Assembly: GCA_937124495.1 (NCBI GenBank)
Contig: CAKZKZ010000409.1
Location: 1-5,574, forward strand
Direction: 5' to 3'
DNA length: 5,574 nucleotides
Origin: an uncultured Dokdonia sp.
GTDB lineage: Bacteria; Bacteroidota; Bacteroidia; Flavobacteriales; Flavobacteriaceae
The notes under the pieces are model-generated. The model did not search any database and was not told the DNA's origin. It was given only the letters and a program-made list of their open reading frames with translations. Below, one piece after another: positions 4,719-5,574 of this stretch. The position numbers and the translations under genes were made by a program. How positions within the stretch are numbered: position 1 is the first letter of the stretch; each line of letters opens with the position of its first letter.

Positions 4719-5574
4719 ATGAAAATTAAAAACAATACCTCCACAAAAGTAAAAGCCTCTACGATAGTCGCTATTATAGGAGTATTACTTTTAAGCTTTT
4801 TTGTGATTTACACAAACCCTTCTACAGTAGAATCTTCTAGTAAAGAAATAGATATAGAGAACCCAACAGTCATTAAAAACTTAAAAGTAGATTATGAATC
4901 ATTAGTAACCTCTAGTGAGTATCAATTATATAATGATGAGGAAGTTTCTGTTTATCTCGTCAATAAATCAGGAACATCAAAAATCATATATGCCTATAAA
5001 GATCAGCTCGAAGGCAGAGAAATTTCAGACAATTTTTTTCTACACATTTATATAAAAGACAGCATACAACTTAAGGGGAATGCAAAATTTGCAAACACAG
5101 ATTTTTTCCAAAAGTCAAAAGCTATACACGTACAAGATACCACCTATCACATTTTTCAAAATGATCTTTCTAGTAAAGACTACATTGGATCTACGATTCC
5201 TATTAAAGATATTAAATATATTAATACCGGCAGATTCAAACCTGGCGTAGGGCGATCTTTAGACTTAAAAAAGTTAACTCCTAAAGATATTCCTCACGTA
5301 GAATTGTACACGGGATTAGATAGTCTACATATTTTCACAAAGGAGAAAGCTTTTGAAAAAATAAGAAGAAAAAGAGATGAAGCTATTGAAGTAGGTGTAT
5401 TGAGTTCTGGAAATGACGATCTTATAAAAGGAAACATTTCTTTTAATGGAGGGGAGAAAGCTCCCATGGAATTCAGGCTAAAAGGAGATTGGCCTGATCA
5501 TTTACTAGATGCTAAAAAATGGTCATATCGTATCATCATGGACAATGACGCAACCACAAAAGGAATGCGTAAAT
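4719..5574 (+). CDS. Membrane-anchored or secreted CotH-like protein, 5' part only
   Basis: The frame is open from the ATG at 4719 to the right edge (285 residues, C-terminus missing). A basic N-terminus (KIKNNTSTKVK) precedes one hydrophobic helix at about 13-31 with no lipobox cysteine, so the rest should be outside the cytoplasm, anchored or secreted. Residues 35-210 are a polar, beta-rich region I do not recognise, with the motif GRFKPGVGRSLDL near 170. From 212 comes FEKIRRKRDEA, then RLKGDWPDH (253-261) and KKWSYR (266-271). This block resembles the start of CotH-kinase-like domains, where RLKG/RGNS...KKPYRIK is found; the catalytic residues would lie beyond the window. CotH phosphorylates spore-coat proteins in Bacillus, but in this non-spore-forming lineage the substrate is unknown. 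It is spaced 21 bases after the DUF4956 gene and almost certainly co-transcribed with it. Confidence 0.75.
   Translation, partial: MKIKNNTSTKVKASTIVAIIGVLLLSFFVIYTNPSTVESSSKEIDIENPTVIKNLKVDYESLVTSSEYQLYNDEEVSVYLVNKSGTSKIIYAYKDQLEGREISDNFFLHIYIKDSIQLKGNAKFANTDFFQKSKAIHVQDTTYHIFQNDLSSKDYIGSTIPIKDIKYINTGRFKPGVGRSLDLKKLTPKDIPHVELYTGLDSLHIFTKEKAFEKIRRKRDEAIEVGVLSSGNDDLIKGNISFNGGEKAPMEFRLKGDWPDHLLDAKKWSYRIIMDNDATTKGMRK

Overview
The window comes from an AT-rich genome that is very probably a marine-type member of the Flavobacteriia (Bacteroidota). Four things point there. An atpD-atpC pair stands alone, without the rest of the F1Fo operon. AtpD is long (502 residues), with extra residues just before its GQMNEPPG motif. 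AtpC is very short (92 residues). A TATCTTTG promoter element of the Bacteroidota type lies before atpD, and no gene has a clear Shine-Dalgarno sequence. I cannot name the species.

The left two thirds (1-3734) are transcribed leftward, in the order atpD, atpC, a membrane-bound LytTR-family regulator, and an alpha/beta hydrolase cut by the left edge. atpD has a candidate promoter at 3794-3801. The 97-base gap between atpD and atpC holds two abutting hairpins, the second ending at the atpC start codon. A strong intrinsic terminator follows atpC, and its U-tract runs directly into the ATG of the regulator gene. The regulator gene therefore depends on read-through, a leaderless start, a later start, or an unusual promoter. 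The regulator and the hydrolase are separated by 117 bases.

A 288-base divergent intergenic region (3735-4022) separates atpD from a rightward pair. It carries the perfect palindrome GCTTTCGCGAAAGC, a second perfect dyad AAATTTGACAAATTT, and a weaker inverted repeat.

The rightward pair is a four- or five-helix membrane protein of the DUF4956 type with a soluble C-terminal domain, then, 21 bases later, a single-pass secreted or membrane-anchored protein cut by the right edge. The end of the latter carries a RLKGDWPDH...KWSYR block typical of the start of CotH-kinase-like domains. From memory, DUF4956 proteins often sit beside CotH-like proteins and VTC-type polyphosphate polymerases, so this pair is the part of the window most likely to belong to a poorly described envelope system. 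The ATP synthase genes are ordinary housekeeping genes. No RNA genes, CRISPR arrays, insertion sequences or prophage genes were seen.
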